DNA from: an uncultured Lachnospiraceae bacterium
GTDB lineage: Bacteria > Bacillota > Clostridia > Lachnospirales > Lachnospiraceae
Assembly (NCBI GenBank): GCA_910584205.1
Contig: CAJUAA010000038.1
Coordinates: 1-41,422 of the forward strand
DNA: 41,422 nucleotides
Direction: 5' to 3'
Shown: one piece after another, positions 1 to 8,305 of the stretch
Layout: the number at the start of each line of letters is the position of its first letter
Numbering within the stretch: the first letter of the stretch is position 1
Program-made: the position numbers and the translations under genes
The notes under the pieces: model-generated
The model's input: the letters and a program-made list of their open reading frames with translations, nothing else
Database searches by the model: none
What the model was told of the DNA's origin: nothing

Positions 1-1
1 G

Positions 2-58
2 GGAGCAAAGACAGAGGACGGACAGCTTGCGGCAAAAATACTTGATAAATATATGTAG
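2..58 (+). CDS. C-terminal end of a gene cut by the window edge
   Basis: An open frame runs from base 2 to a TAG at 56-58 and encodes about 18 residues ending in KILDKYM. Its helical, charged character and its GC content match the genes downstream better than the AT-rich gap that follows. Too little is present to name the protein. It could be chance, since a frame this short proves little. Confidence 0.4.
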   Translation, partial: GAKTEDGQLAAKILDKYM

Positions 59-302
59 GACTTCCAACAGCGCAATCCTACATTGAGGGTGTTCTCTGCC
101 TATCTCCATATGGACGTTAAGTACAGTATGGTTTTAATTGTGTATGGTGTGTATAGAGTAAAGAAAAAGCGAAAAATAGGAACTGCATATACAAACAGAA
201 AGAAAAATGTATATGACGTTACATGGGAGAGAATTAGAAAAATCCTTAAGTCAGGGATAGGTTCTGGTTCTTTTTTTATACCTTAAAGAAGAGGGGATTT
301 CG
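59..302. promoter_or_regulatory. AT-rich intergenic region with inverted repeat
   Basis: This stretch is clearly more AT-rich than the rest of the window. It contains a perfect 8-base inverted repeat, CATATACA at 186-193 and TGTATATG at 208-215, separated by 14 bases. A 67-codon frame (83-286) starting at TTG lacks a ribosome site and is not convincing. The most likely role is a promoter/operator region for the cargo operon starting at 303, but no clear -35/-10 pair stands out. Confidence 0.4.
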
Positions 303-896
303 ATGGATCATATAAAGCTGATTGAAGAAGTGAGAGCAGAACTGCTGCAGATTGTGAATCAGAGATGCGATGACATGATCCGGATGTATCAGAACGGGGA
401 ACCATACAATCGTTCAGAGATCCGGAGCAGGGAATGCCGCTTGGGGAGAACCTCCCCGTCCATGCTCAAAGGGAAGAGGCCGGTCTCTGTAACCTTTGCT
501 TCTGGTGAGACCATAGAAACATCCACATGGGAAAAGGCAGTCCAGACCATCCTGAAGCACTGTAACAGGCAGCCGGACATGCATGAAAGACTGATGCAGC
601 TGAGAGGAAAGGTGTTCGGCAGGCAGCGGACGATACTGGGGAAGGATCCAGAAGGAATGGATGTACCAATCCAGATCGATAAGGATCTGTATTTTGAAAC
701 CAAGTTTGATACGGAGGCATTACTGACTATGATGGAGAAAAAAGTATTGGAGCCTGTGGGCTATGACTTTTCCGGGATCGTTGTCCAGTATACAGAAAAG
801 AAACCGGAGATATCAGAAAGCCTGAAGAGTGTGCAGGATGAAGGCAGGGAAGAGGCACTGGAAGAGGAACAGAGCGGAGGGATGACGCTGAGTTAG
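303..896 (+). CDS. Conserved-type ICE cargo protein, unknown function
   Basis: A 197-residue soluble protein with no membrane segment or signal peptide. The ATG at 303 follows a GAGGGGA-type ribosome site. The first 30 residues look helical and charged, and the centre is Lys/Arg-rich. I do not recognise the family. The last 25 residues are an acidic Glu-rich linker followed by GGMTLS, a variant of the Gly-Met tail shared by many cargo proteins here. It is the first gene after the AT-rich region and is followed by a terminator-like hairpin, so it may be a unit of its own. Confidence 0.75.
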   Translation: MDHIKLIEEVRAELLQIVNQRCDDMIRMYQNGEPYNRSEIRSRECRLGRTSPSMLKGKRPVSVTFASGETIETSTWEKAVQTILKHCNRQPDMHERLMQLRGKVFGRQRTILGKDPEGMDVPIQIDKDLYFETKFDTEALLTMMEKKVLEPVGYDFSGIVVQYTEKKPEISESLKSVQDEGREEALEEEQSGGMTLS

Positions 897-921
897 AAAA
901 AAGGATATCTGTATACGAAGC

Positions 922-959
922 AGAAGGAATTTCCATAACCGGAGGGATCCTTCTTTTTT
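922..959 (+). terminator. Probable intrinsic terminator
   Basis: AGAAGGA at 922-928 pairs with TCCTTCT at 948-954 and is followed directly by a run of T. The loop is long (19 bases). It lies 25 bases after the stop of the 303-896 gene. Confidence 0.6.
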
Positions 960-1016
960 ACTGCCTGAACAAAAGCCATATAGGAAGAGACAATAACGAG
1001 GAGGGAGAGAAGATGC

Positions 1017-1412
1017 ATGAAATCAGAGGATGAACAGATGATCCAGCAGATCATGGACACTGACACCATGGGCTATGCCTGTATGTACGACAGCGGCAGC
1101 GGTAAAAGAGAAGAATATCTGGTTGCGCTGACCGCTGAGAACCTTGCCAATCTCATCTGCAGAAAGGGCGGGGAGGCCCGGCAGATCACCGTGACCGATG
1201 TTCTGGACCGCCTGGTAGCAGACAGCAGAATGGGGACGCTGGACAGCTGCCCGGATCAGAGACTGTGCAGGGAGATCAACCAGTTCCTGGCACCAATCCA
1301 GAGGGGAGAAAAAGAGGCAGGGGAGATCCTGGCCGTGGGCAGGGAGACGGCGGATGAATACTTTGCAGCGGAAGAGGAAGCGGCCATCCTTGCAGAGTGC
1401 CGGATGCAGTAA
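1017..1412 (+). CDS. Hypothetical acidic ICE protein
   Basis: A 131-residue acidic protein. The ATG at 1017 follows GAGGAGGGAGAG; another ATG four bases upstream (1013) is out of frame and stops at once. There is no membrane segment. The sequence alternates short helices with a GKREEY-like segment near residue 28. I do not recognise a family. It opens a run of small cargo genes and ends in CRMQ, only a weak resemblance to the Gly-Met tail. Confidence 0.7.
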   Translation: MKSEDEQMIQQIMDTDTMGYACMYDSGSGKREEYLVALTAENLANLICRKGGEARQITVTDVLDRLVADSRMGTLDSCPDQRLCREINQFLAPIQRGEKEAGEILAVGRETADEYFAAEEEAAILAECRMQ

Positions 1413-1441
1413 AACAATGGAAAAAGAAAGGGGAAAGCGAC

Positions 1442-1549
1442 ATGGGATGGATACTGGGTATTACAGCAGCAGTAGGGATCCTTCTGGCCGGAATAGCCGG
1501 ACTCGCATGCGTAGCGGTGTACAGAGTCAGTGAATGCCAGAACGATTGA
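1442..1549 (+). CDS. Small single-pass membrane protein (35 aa)
   Basis: A short gene with ATG at 1442 after AAAGGGGAAAG and stop TGA at 1547-1549. The product has one hydrophobic helix (about residues 4-27, rich in Gly, Ala, Ile and Leu) with a short polar tail containing Arg, Glu, Cys and Asp. The reading frame, the ribosome site and the fit between neighbours (29 bases after the previous stop, 55 before the next start) support a real gene. Function unknown. Confidence 0.55.
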   Translation: MGWILGITAAVGILLAGIAGLACVAVYRVSECQND

Positions 1550-1604
1550 AAAGCTCCGTCCATCATGACGGACAGGAACAGATTAGAGAGAAAAGGAGCG
1601 TATC

Positions 1605-2171
1605 ATGATCAGACAGATTGAAAAAGAGGAACTCCGAACGATGGATGGCTGTGAGGGACTGATCCTCCAGGGCTGCGGCGGGGATCTGAAGAAGTGGACA
1701 GACGGGATCAACCAGATGCTGGAGCAGGAAGGGATCCTTCCCAAAGGGAAACGGCTTGATGATGTGGCAGTTTTCCAGAATGAGGGGATGACCAACCTGC
1801 TCTTTTTCTTTGGGGAGGAAAAGCTGGATATGGGGAAGCTGGCTGCCTGGCGGCTTAAGACTCGTTACCAGTTTGGCAGCACATGGATGTCCGACTATGT
1901 GGATAACTGGCTGGGAGGATTTCACCATGAAGCTGTGGCAGAGAAGCCGGACTGTGCGCTGATCGGTGAGGATGGGAACATCTTCAACCTGATGGGGATC
2001 GCGGCCCGGACCCTGCGGGAAAACGGCATGGAGGATAAGGCGGAGGAAATGAAGAAGCGCATCACCGGAGGCGGATGCCAGGACTATTATGAAGCACTGA
2101 ACATCATCGACCAGTACGTCACCATCACGGGAAAAGAAGAACCGGAGATGGGTGGGATGGAGATGGAATAG
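1605..2171 (+). CDS. Conserved ICE protein with Gly-Met tail
   Basis: A 188-residue soluble protein with ATG at 1605 after AAAAGGAGCG. I recognise the pattern as a very common unnamed protein of Firmicutes conjugative elements. The N-terminal half has LILQGCGGDLKKWTDGIN at about residues 20-37, a segment about the amount of cytosolic substrate or partner unknown. The C-terminal half has a DCALIGEDGNIFNLMGIAAR segment (about residues 119-138) then helices to EALNIIDQYV. No catalytic motif is obvious. It ends in MGGMEME, one of the clearest Gly-Met tails, after an acidic linker. It lies directly upstream of the ArdA-like genes, so a role in establishment in the recipient is an inference from context only. 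Confidence 0.8.
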   Translation: MIRQIEKEELRTMDGCEGLILQGCGGDLKKWTDGINQMLEQEGILPKGKRLDDVAVFQNEGMTNLLFFFGEEKLDMGKLAAWRLKTRYQFGSTWMSDYVDNWLGGFHHEAVAEKPDCALIGEDGNIFNLMGIAARTLRENGMEDKAEEMKKRITGGGCQDYYEALNIIDQYVTITGKEEPEMGGMEME

Positions 2172-2206
2172 CTGCCTGACAGTGGCAGGATGGAGAGGAG
2201 GCAATC

Positions 2207-2797
2207 GTGGAAGAAAGAGAACCCGTCATAAAGATCCTGTATGAAAATACCACAAGGCCGGTCAACCAGATCTGGCTCACCTTTCCGCTTTCCGGCAGGG
2301 AGAAGCCGGAGCAGAAGATGCTCCCGCTTACCAGAGGGCATGAGAAAAAGAGCAGTATCCCCTTCCGGATCGCAAAAGTGGAATCTCCCATACCAAACCT
2401 TAAACAGTATCTGCCTGCGGACGGCTGGTTTCAGGAGATCAGTTGTCTGGCAGAGAAGATCGGAAAGATGGACAGGGAAGAGCAGATGAAATTTTCCGGG
2501 ATCCTGGACTGCCGCCCCATCTCCACCATCGGGGATGTCCTGGAAGCGGCGGACAGCCTGCAGCTGTATGAGTATTTCCCAGACGTGACCTGCAGCCGGG
2601 AGCTGGGAGGCTATGTGGTGGAGAACGGCATCATGGAGTTCCCTAGGACGGTATGGCCCTATCTGGACTACCACGGCATTGGAGAAGAATTCTATGCATC
2701 CTATAACTGCGCTTATACAGAGTCCGGTCTTGTGGTGCGGAAAGAGGAAGAACCGGAGGTGGAAGAAGGACATACTCAGGGGATCCAGATACAGTAG
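2207..2797 (+). CDS. ArdA-like antirestriction protein, single module
   Basis: A 196-residue protein starting at GTG 2207 after GAGAGGAGG. The second half carries the usual ArdA-like order: a helical segment (LAEKIGKMDREEQMKFSGIL), a segment ending LQLYEYFPDV, a glycine-containing linker (ELGGYVVENG) and a PYLDYHGIGEEF segment near residues 160-170. ArdA proteins are acidic DNA mimics that inhibit type I restriction enzymes. This copy has one module, while the next gene has two. The end, GIQIQ, resembles the Gly-Met tail with Ile in place of Met. It is divergent, so real antirestriction activity is inferred. Confidence 0.7.
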   Translation: MEEREPVIKILYENTTRPVNQIWLTFPLSGREKPEQKMLPLTRGHEKKSSIPFRIAKVESPIPNLKQYLPADGWFQEISCLAEKIGKMDREEQMKFSGILDCRPISTIGDVLEAADSLQLYEYFPDVTCSRELGGYVVENGIMEFPRTVWPYLDYHGIGEEFYASYNCAYTESGLVVRKEEEPEVEEGHTQGIQIQ

Positions 2798-2808
2798 GAG
2801 GGAATGCA

Positions 2809-4455
2809 TTGCGGATATTTGTGAAAAGAGAAAACTGGGAGGATGGGATCTGGATGCGGCTTCCGGCTACAAAAGAGGAAGCAGAACAGGTCAGGAAGAG
2901 ACTGAAGGAGCAGCATCCATCGATCATGCTGCCCTTTATCGGAGCAGTGGATTCAAAATTTCCGGAACTGGAGAATCGTCTGGTGGGGGAAATAGTCTTT
3001 CCGGCGAAAAACCTGGACCGTCTCAATCAGATGGCCGAAAGGCTGGGGAGCCTGAACGGGGAGGAAGAGATGCTGTTCCGGGCGGCATTCCGGCTGGAAG
3101 CTCCCTATACAGCGGAGCAGATCCTGGAGACACTGGGGCATCTGGACTGCTACCGGCTCCATCCGGAGATCGGAAACCTGGAGGAACTGGGGAGATATCT
3201 GTCACAGGAGGAGACCTCACAGCTTCCGGAGGGGCTGGAGGCATATGTGGATTATGCAGGGATTGGCCGGCTCCTGCAGGAAGATCGGGGGTATCTGATA
3301 GAGGGCGGATATGTGGAAAAACGGAAAGACCTCATGGAACAGATGGAGGCAGGGGAAGATCAGAGCAGGGAAAAGAATCCGGAAACAGAAAAGAGACAGG
3401 AAGCAGAAAAAATGGAAAAGAAGCAGGGCATCTTTGCGGTCACTCTGATCCGGGAATCCTTCACGGACCGTTATGTCCGGTTCACGCTTCCTCTGCCGGA
3501 GCAGGAGCTGGCCGAGAAAAAACGGCAGGCAGGGATCACACAAGAGATCCCAGAAAGAGTGGAGATCTCCGCATCCATTGACGGCCTGCTGGAACATCTG
3601 CCGACCTGCAGCACTCTGGAAGAGCTGAATCAGGCGGCAAAGGTGATCGAAGAGATGGAGAGGTGTTCCGGAATTGACTGGAAGCTGACATTTGCAGCCC
3701 TGGAGGCGGAACTCCCCGGAACCATGGAGGAATGCTGCCGCATCATCCGGGACCATCAGTCATATGAGCTTCTGCCATTCCCCTTCCTGGAACCGGAAAG
3801 CTATGGACACTACTATCTGGAGCAGGCAGGCCTTTCCCTTCCGGAAGGTTTGAAAAGTCATTTTGATTACCGCAGGTATGGGCAGGAGAAGATCCGGAAG
3901 ACCGGGGCGGCGGAAACATTCTATGGCGTGGTGGTCAACCGGGAACATCCGATCTGCCTGGACCACGGAGAGGGGCAGGAACTGAAGCTGTACAGCCCTC
4001 TGACCCTGACCACCTTTGCAGGGTATCCTCTTTTCCCTGCGCTCCTTCATGGGGAGAAGGTGCCGGCATTCCAGACCGTGATCCGGAAGGAGATTGCAAA
4101 GAGCATGCGGGAGTACGGGGCAGGCAGTCTGGCGGAGACTCTTTATAACCAGCTTTTGTCGGGGAAGATCTCATCCATCGTCCCGGATGTGGAGGAACAT
4201 CAGGGACAGCTGTGGGGAGTTGCCCAGATCAGTACCAGAGGAGAGCTGACCGAACGGGAGCTGTCAGGACTTAAGGATGAATGGAAGGAGATCGCCGCCC
4301 ATGGCTGGGGAGACCTGTTTGCCAGCCGTACCCTGAATGTGGGGAATATCCGGTTCCATGCGGGGTTCTGGGATACGGAGCGGGGAGAAAACCTGTCTCT
4401 GATGACGGAAGAGGAGTTCGGAAGGGAGGTGGGCGGATTTGAGATAAGGATGTAA
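2809..4455 (+). CDS. Two-module ArdA-like protein with C-terminal GWGDLF domain
   Basis: A 548-residue protein. The start is TTG 2809, seven bases after AGGAGGG; no ATG fits. Module 1 spans about residues 1-170, with YRLHPEIGNLEELGRYL and YVDYAGIGRLL. A Glu/Lys-rich linker covers about 175-205. Module 2 spans about 205-370, with YELLPF and HFDYRRYGQE. A C-terminal domain from about residue 385 starts KLYSPLT and contains HGWGDLF, related to the complete protein at 5485 and to the end of the 6653 gene. Such multi-domain proteins resemble the 'polyvalent' proteins described for conjugative elements. Predicted role: cytosolic antirestriction. Its end, GGFEIRM, is a degenerate form of the Gly-Met tail. 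Confidence 0.75.
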   Translation: MRIFVKRENWEDGIWMRLPATKEEAEQVRKRLKEQHPSIMLPFIGAVDSKFPELENRLVGEIVFPAKNLDRLNQMAERLGSLNGEEEMLFRAAFRLEAPYTAEQILETLGHLDCYRLHPEIGNLEELGRYLSQEETSQLPEGLEAYVDYAGIGRLLQEDRGYLIEGGYVEKRKDLMEQMEAGEDQSREKNPETEKRQEAEKMEKKQGIFAVTLIRESFTDRYVRFTLPLPEQELAEKKRQAGITQEIPERVEISASIDGLLEHLPTCSTLEELNQAAKVIEEMERCSGIDWKLTFAALEAELPGTMEECCRIIRDHQSYELLPFPFLEPESYGHYYLEQAGLSLPEGLKSHFDYRRYGQEKIRKTGAAETFYGVVVNREHPICLDHGEGQELKLYSPLTLTTFAGYPLFPALLHGEKVPAFQTVIRKEIAKSMREYGAGSLAETLYNQLLSGKISSIVPDVEEHQGQLWGVAQISTRGELTERELSGLKDEWKEIAAHGWGDLFASRTLNVGNIRFHAGFWDTERGENLSLMTEEEFGREVGGFEIRM

Positions 4456-4508
4456 GAAAAGCAGGAACAGAAAAGAAAAATAGGAAAGAAAAACAAGAAA
4501 GGATTGCG

Positions 4509-4533
4509 GCGCTGACGAACCAGCGCTTTTTTT
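4509..4533 (+). terminator. Intrinsic terminator
   Basis: A perfect 6-bp stem, GCGCTG (4509-4514) with CAGCGC (4521-4526), has a 6-base loop and is followed by seven T. It closes the operon that contains the first two ArdA-like genes. Confidence 0.8.
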
Positions 4534-4607
4534 GTGCGCACAGGCAAGACCAGAAAGAAAGGAGGCGGGGTTCCTGGCCAGGGAAAAGATATCTGACTCC
4601 CTTTTGG

Positions 4608-5495
4608 ATGGATTTAGAGCAGAAAGCGATCGAGCGGGTGAGGACGGCGTCCCAGATGTCCTTCGCCCTGTATGGAAGCCCTCTGGTGGTCACGGACAGC
4701 GGAGGGAAGGACAGCTGCGTGTGCCGGGAGATCGTAAGGCGGTCCGGCATCCCCTATGAGGTGCAGCACAACCTGACCACGGCGGATGCGCCCCAGACCA
4801 TTTATTATGTGCGGGAAACCTTCCGGAGACTGGAGGAGCAGGGAGTGCCCTGCAGGATCAATCATCCCGTGTACAAGGGGGAACGGGTCACCATGTGGAC
4901 CCTGATCCCTTTGAAGAAGTTCCCGCCCACCAGGCTGCAGCGGTACTGCTGTCAGGTGCTGAAGGAGGCCACCTGCCGGGACCGCTTCATCACCACCGGG
5001 GTGCGGTGGGCGGAGAGCGTGAAGCGCAGGAACAACCGGGGCGTGTATGAAAACTTTACCGCCGATCCGGAAAAGAAGATCATCCTGAACAATGACAACG
5101 ATGAAAACAGGCGTCTGTTCGAGAGCTGCGCCTTAAAGGGCAAGCGGATCTGCAACCCCATCGTGGACTGGACGGACCGGGACGTATGGGACTATATCCG
5201 CAGCGAACGGCTCCCCATGAACCCGCTGTATGAGATGGGCTTCTACCGTGTGGGCTGCATCGGCTGTCCCATGGCGGGGAAGACCCGGTGGAAGGAGTTC
5301 GCTCTGTTCCCCACCTACCGGCATGCCTATACAAAGGCTTTCGGGCGCATGCTGGAGGTGATCCACAGGGATGGGGGAAGGACCAAATGGCGGACGGCGG
5401 AGGATGTGTTTGCCTGGTGGATGGAGGATTTCCAGGTGGAGGGGCAGATGAGCCTGGAAGATTTTGAGGAATGGAGGAGTGGAAATGGAGAATAA
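4608..5495 (+). CDS. PAPS reductase-like PP-loop protein
   Basis: A 295-residue member of the phosphoadenosine phosphosulfate reductase/FAD synthetase (PP-loop ATP pyrophosphatase) fold. The PP-loop SGGKDS is at residues 31-36. Cysteines that could bind a metal or Fe-S cluster occur in RYCCQVLKE and CIGCPMAG; an arginine-rich TTGVRWAESVKRR lies between. DndC of DNA phosphorothioation belongs to the same superfamily, but no dnd partners are visible, so its substrate is unknown. Start: the ATG at 4608 has only a weak ribosome site; AAAGGAGG at 4558-4565 is 40 bases upstream and no good in-frame start follows it. The stop overlaps the next gene by 11 bases. GQMSLEDF near the end resembles clamp-binding or tail motifs but is internal. 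Confidence 0.85.
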   Translation: MDLEQKAIERVRTASQMSFALYGSPLVVTDSGGKDSCVCREIVRRSGIPYEVQHNLTTADAPQTIYYVRETFRRLEEQGVPCRINHPVYKGERVTMWTLIPLKKFPPTRLQRYCCQVLKEATCRDRFITTGVRWAESVKRRNNRGVYENFTADPEKKIILNNDNDENRRLFESCALKGKRICNPIVDWTDRDVWDYIRSERLPMNPLYEMGFYRVGCIGCPMAGKTRWKEFALFPTYRHAYTKAFGRMLEVIHRDGGRTKWRTAEDVFAWWMEDFQVEGQMSLEDFEEWRSGNGE

Positions 5496-6015
5496 GGAAA
5501 CGAAAGCACCGGTAACGATGCGGCTGTACAGTCCCCTGGTGGGCGGTTTTTATGACAGTGAGGATCACTGCACAACCATGGACGGCTATGCCCTGAGAGG
5601 GTATGACTGGACCATCCGGAAGGCGCTGAAGGAGGAGCTTTTGGAGGAGGGCAGGCCGGGGCTTGCGAGATATCTGGACGAGGGGCCTTTAAAGGAGAAG
5701 GTCCTTGGCATGCATCCGGCAGTGGAGATCTGGAACTACAGCCTGTGGGGAGTCCTGGAGGTGGAATGCCGGGAGGAGCTGTCCCCGGAGGAGACGGAAG
5801 AACTGAAGCGGGAGTGGTACGGGCAGATGACGGATGGCTGGGGAGAAGGGTTCGTTCAGCAGGACATCGAATGCGAGGAGGGCTGCCGGCTCTGTGTGGA
5901 TTTCGGTGCGGCAGCGAGGAACCGGATCCAGACGGAACAGGAACTGAAAGGCATCGGGAGAGCGGAACAGGGACAGTCCACGGGGCAGGGATTTCCCCGG
6001 ATGGGCATGGCTTAG
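5485..6015 (+). CDS. Stand-alone GWGEGF-domain protein
   Basis: A 176-residue protein. The ATG at 5485 lies seven bases after GGAGG (5473-5477), inside the end of the PP-loop gene. It starts TMRLYSPLVGGFYD and contains TDGWGEGFVQQDIE near residue 119, so it corresponds to the C-terminal domain of the 2809 and 6653 proteins as a separate gene. I know this domain only as part of ArdA-like proteins in Firmicutes elements and give it no biochemical role. It ends in RMGMA, a Gly-Met tail. Confidence 0.75.
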   Translation: MENKETKAPVTMRLYSPLVGGFYDSEDHCTTMDGYALRGYDWTIRKALKEELLEEGRPGLARYLDEGPLKEKVLGMHPAVEIWNYSLWGVLEVECREELSPEETEELKREWYGQMTDGWGEGFVQQDIECEEGCRLCVDFGAAARNRIQTEQELKGIGRAEQGQSTGQGFPRMGMA

Positions 6016-6026
6016 GAGGTGCGGGA

Positions 6027-6659
6027 TTGTCAGGATGCTTCTTGCCAGGGACAGACCTGGGGAAACTGGAGGCCGGGATGCGGCAGATCCCCGGCTTCCA
6101 GCCGCGCCGGTGCGGGGTCATCCGGGGCAGGCCGGAGAAGACGGCGGATGTGCCATATGGGGAGCTGGTGCTGCTCTTTGTGGGGGAGATCCCGCCCTCC
6201 CGGCTGGCGGCACGTATCATCGATCTGAAGAACAGAGGGGAGGTGGCGGGATCCGTGTTTCGGAGCGGCCAGCATAAAAAGAGGTTTCGGGAGATCTGCG
6301 GGAACGGCGACTATGTATCCTTGTGCGCCGACCACGGCAGGGCAGCGGCCCTGTTCCTGCTGAGTGCGGACACTTTTTTATGGAACCAGGCAAAACCATG
6401 CATTACAAAGAACGGGATCCGGTACAGGGAGATGGCGGTCCACGGCATAGAACCGGATGGCTATGCCCTGTTGTGTGCCGCAAAGGAGATGTGCGGCGGC
6501 AGGCCGGGGCTGTCCTTATCGGAACTGGGGGATCCGGAGCTGATCAGTGACCGGCTCCTGCAGGTGATCCTAAGCGGCATCCTGATCAGCCGGCACGGGA
6601 TCGGGATTACAGCAGAAAAAGAAGAGAAAAAGGGAAGGGGGCTGGGAAAGAAATGTTGA
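6027..6659 (+). CDS. Unknown ICE protein (possibly DUF6075-like)
   Basis: A 210-residue protein. The start is TTG 6027, seven bases after AGGAGG (6014-6019), 11 bases after the previous stop. The centre reads SGQHKKRF, then a hydrophobic AALFLLSADTFLW, then GIEPDGYALLCAAKEM, ending with LLQVILSGILISRHG. This order recalls the DUF6075 family of mobile-element proteins, but I am not sure. No catalytic motif is clear. The stop overlaps the ATG of the next gene, which suggests translational coupling. It has no Gly-Met tail; it ends in KKC. Confidence 0.65.
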   Translation: MSGCFLPGTDLGKLEAGMRQIPGFQPRRCGVIRGRPEKTADVPYGELVLLFVGEIPPSRLAARIIDLKNRGEVAGSVFRSGQHKKRFREICGNGDYVSLCADHGRAAALFLLSADTFLWNQAKPCITKNGIRYREMAVHGIEPDGYALLCAAKEMCGGRPGLSLSELGDPELISDRLLQVILSGILISRHGIGITAEKEEKKGRGLGKKC

Positions 6660-8305
6660 AACTGTATATCGGAAGGAACGCGGGCAGGACCGTCTGCCTG
6701 ACACTGCCAGTCTCCTATAAGGAAGTGGATAAGGCTCTTGCGGAGTTCGGGGATGCCAGACCGGAGACACCGGTGCTGGTCCAGGAGGCACAGACATCAG
6801 TCCCTTATCTGGGAGAACGGCTCGAAGGGATTTCCTATGAAAAGCAGGAAAACCGGCAGGAACTGGACTTCCTGACCAGACGGATCAGATATCTGACGCA
6901 GACAGAACAGGACGTGTTCTCCGCAGCGCTCCGAATGGAGAGTCCGGGATCTCTGGGAGAGATCATCAACCTCTCCTATAACCTGGACCAGTATGAACGG
7001 ATCCCCCACGGGACGGAACAGAGTGAGCTGTCCCGAATGTTGCTGAAAAAAGACAGGGGGATCGAGGTTCCTGCGGAGATCGCGGGATTCCTGGACCATG
7101 AGAGGGTGTCCTCCGCTTATTTTTTCCGCCATAAAGGGGAGTTCTCCCCCAGCGGGCTGGTCCTGAAGAAAGAAGGGGCCGTGCCGGAGGAAGTCTATGG
7201 GAACGGCAGGCATATCCATCCGGGATATGAAAAGGGCAGCCTGATCCTGCTGCATCTGTATCAGAAAGGATACAGGAGTCCCTACGGGGACTATGCCCTG
7301 TCGATTCCGGCTCCCAGGGAACGGATCGCGCTGGCAAGGGAACATTTTGGGGCAGAGAGCCTGGATTCGTGCGACTTTTATACGTCCTTTGTGGGGCGGG
7401 AGGACCTGACGGACTATCTGCCTGCCGGTCTGGGGGCGGAGGAGATCAACCGGGCGGCCACATTTTTCGTGGAAGAAGTACTGGACGGGACAGAGGAACG
7501 GCTCCAGCAGCTGTATGCCGTGCTGGAGGCAGAGTGTCCCAGAACGCTGGAAGAAGCACTGGAGGCTGCAGGGAACCTGAAGGACTACCGGCTGTGTCCG
7601 GAAGGCGTGGACAGTCCGGAGGAGTATGTCCACCATGTGCTGGAAGACAGCGAGGTCTACTACCTGGACGGGTTTATTGAGCAGTTTGTGGACATGGACC
7701 GTATGGCAAAGGCTCTGATGGAGGAGACCGGGGCGGTGGAAACATCCCATGGCATCGTGACCAGCGATAAGTGGCGTTTCCGGGACCTTTCCGGAGATCT
7801 GGTCACAACCCGCCTGTTCAGTCCGATCCAGGGGGAGTTTTTTGAAGAGGATCAATGGGGAAACATGGGGGAGACACCGTCCGTCCTGGATGGCCGGGAT
7901 CTGATGCAGTATGCGTCCGCCATACAGGAGCGGATCGATGAGGAGGACTGGTCCCATGAAGGAGACCGGGGACTGGCCGCGTATCTGGACAACCAGCTGT
8001 TAAAACAGCGGGTGGCCAGCATGTTCCCCGGCATCGAGGAAATGAATGGCTGCCTGTACGGGGTGATGACCGTGGTAAGCCATGGAGAGCTGACCCCGCA
8101 GGAGATGGAGGCGGTCATGGCAGGCTGGAGCGGCCAGGCTTCTGATGGCTGGGGCGAAGGCTTTGAGCAGCGGGAGATCGAGGCGGAAGAAGGGGAACTG
8201 TATGTCAGCTTCTGGCATTCCGGGGAGGACTTTGAGATCCTGCCGGAGGATGTGTTCCTGGACCGGCTCCGGGAGAGCAGTGGTCCCCAGATGGGAGGGA
8301 TGTAG
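6653..8305 (+). CDS. Two-module ArdA-like protein with C-terminal GWGEGF domain
   Basis: A 550-residue protein of the same layout as the 2809 gene. ArdA-like module 1 covers about residues 1-185, with LNLDQYERIPHG-like and LLKKDRGIEVPAEI segments. Module 2 covers about 190-375, with LKDYRLCPEGVDS. The C-terminal domain from about 380 starts TTRLFSPIQGEFF and contains ASDGWGEGFEQREIE. Start ATG 6653 overlaps the previous stop. The gene ends QMGGM, a clean Gly-Met tail, and its TAG is directly followed by the next ATG. Predicted cytosolic antirestriction or DNA-mimic protein; the repeated layout with 2809 points to duplication. Confidence 0.75.
   Translation: MLKLYIGRNAGRTVCLTLPVSYKEVDKALAEFGDARPETPVLVQEAQTSVPYLGERLEGISYEKQENRQELDFLTRRIRYLTQTEQDVFSAALRMESPGSLGEIINLSYNLDQYERIPHGTEQSELSRMLLKKDRGIEVPAEIAGFLDHERVSSAYFFRHKGEFSPSGLVLKKEGAVPEEVYGNGRHIHPGYEKGSLILLHLYQKGYRSPYGDYALSIPAPRERIALAREHFGAESLDSCDFYTSFVGREDLTDYLPAGLGAEEINRAATFFVEEVLDGTEERLQQLYAVLEAECPRTLEEALEAAGNLKDYRLCPEGVDSPEEYVHHVLEDSEVYYLDGFIEQFVDMDRMAKALMEETGAVETSHGIVTSDKWRFRDLSGDLVTTRLFSPIQGEFFEEDQWGNMGETPSVLDGRDLMQYASAIQERIDEEDWSHEGDRGLAAYLDNQLLKQRVASMFPGIEEMNGCLYGVMTVVSHGELTPQEMEAVMAGWSGQASDGWGEGFEQREIEAEEGELYVSFWHSGEDFEILPEDVFLDRLRESSGPQMGGM

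Noticed and set aside
83..286. 67-codon frame in the AT-rich left end
   Set aside because: TTG start without ribosome site, odd composition and no recognisable pattern; more likely intergenic.
2613..3581. 322-codon + strand frame across two ArdA-like genes
   Set aside because: Low-complexity Gly/Arg/Ser product, overlapping the better supported 2207 and 2809 genes.
6797..7957. Long - strand frame of 386 codons
   Set aside because: Shadow of the ArdA-like gene at 6653, without start signals or known pattern.
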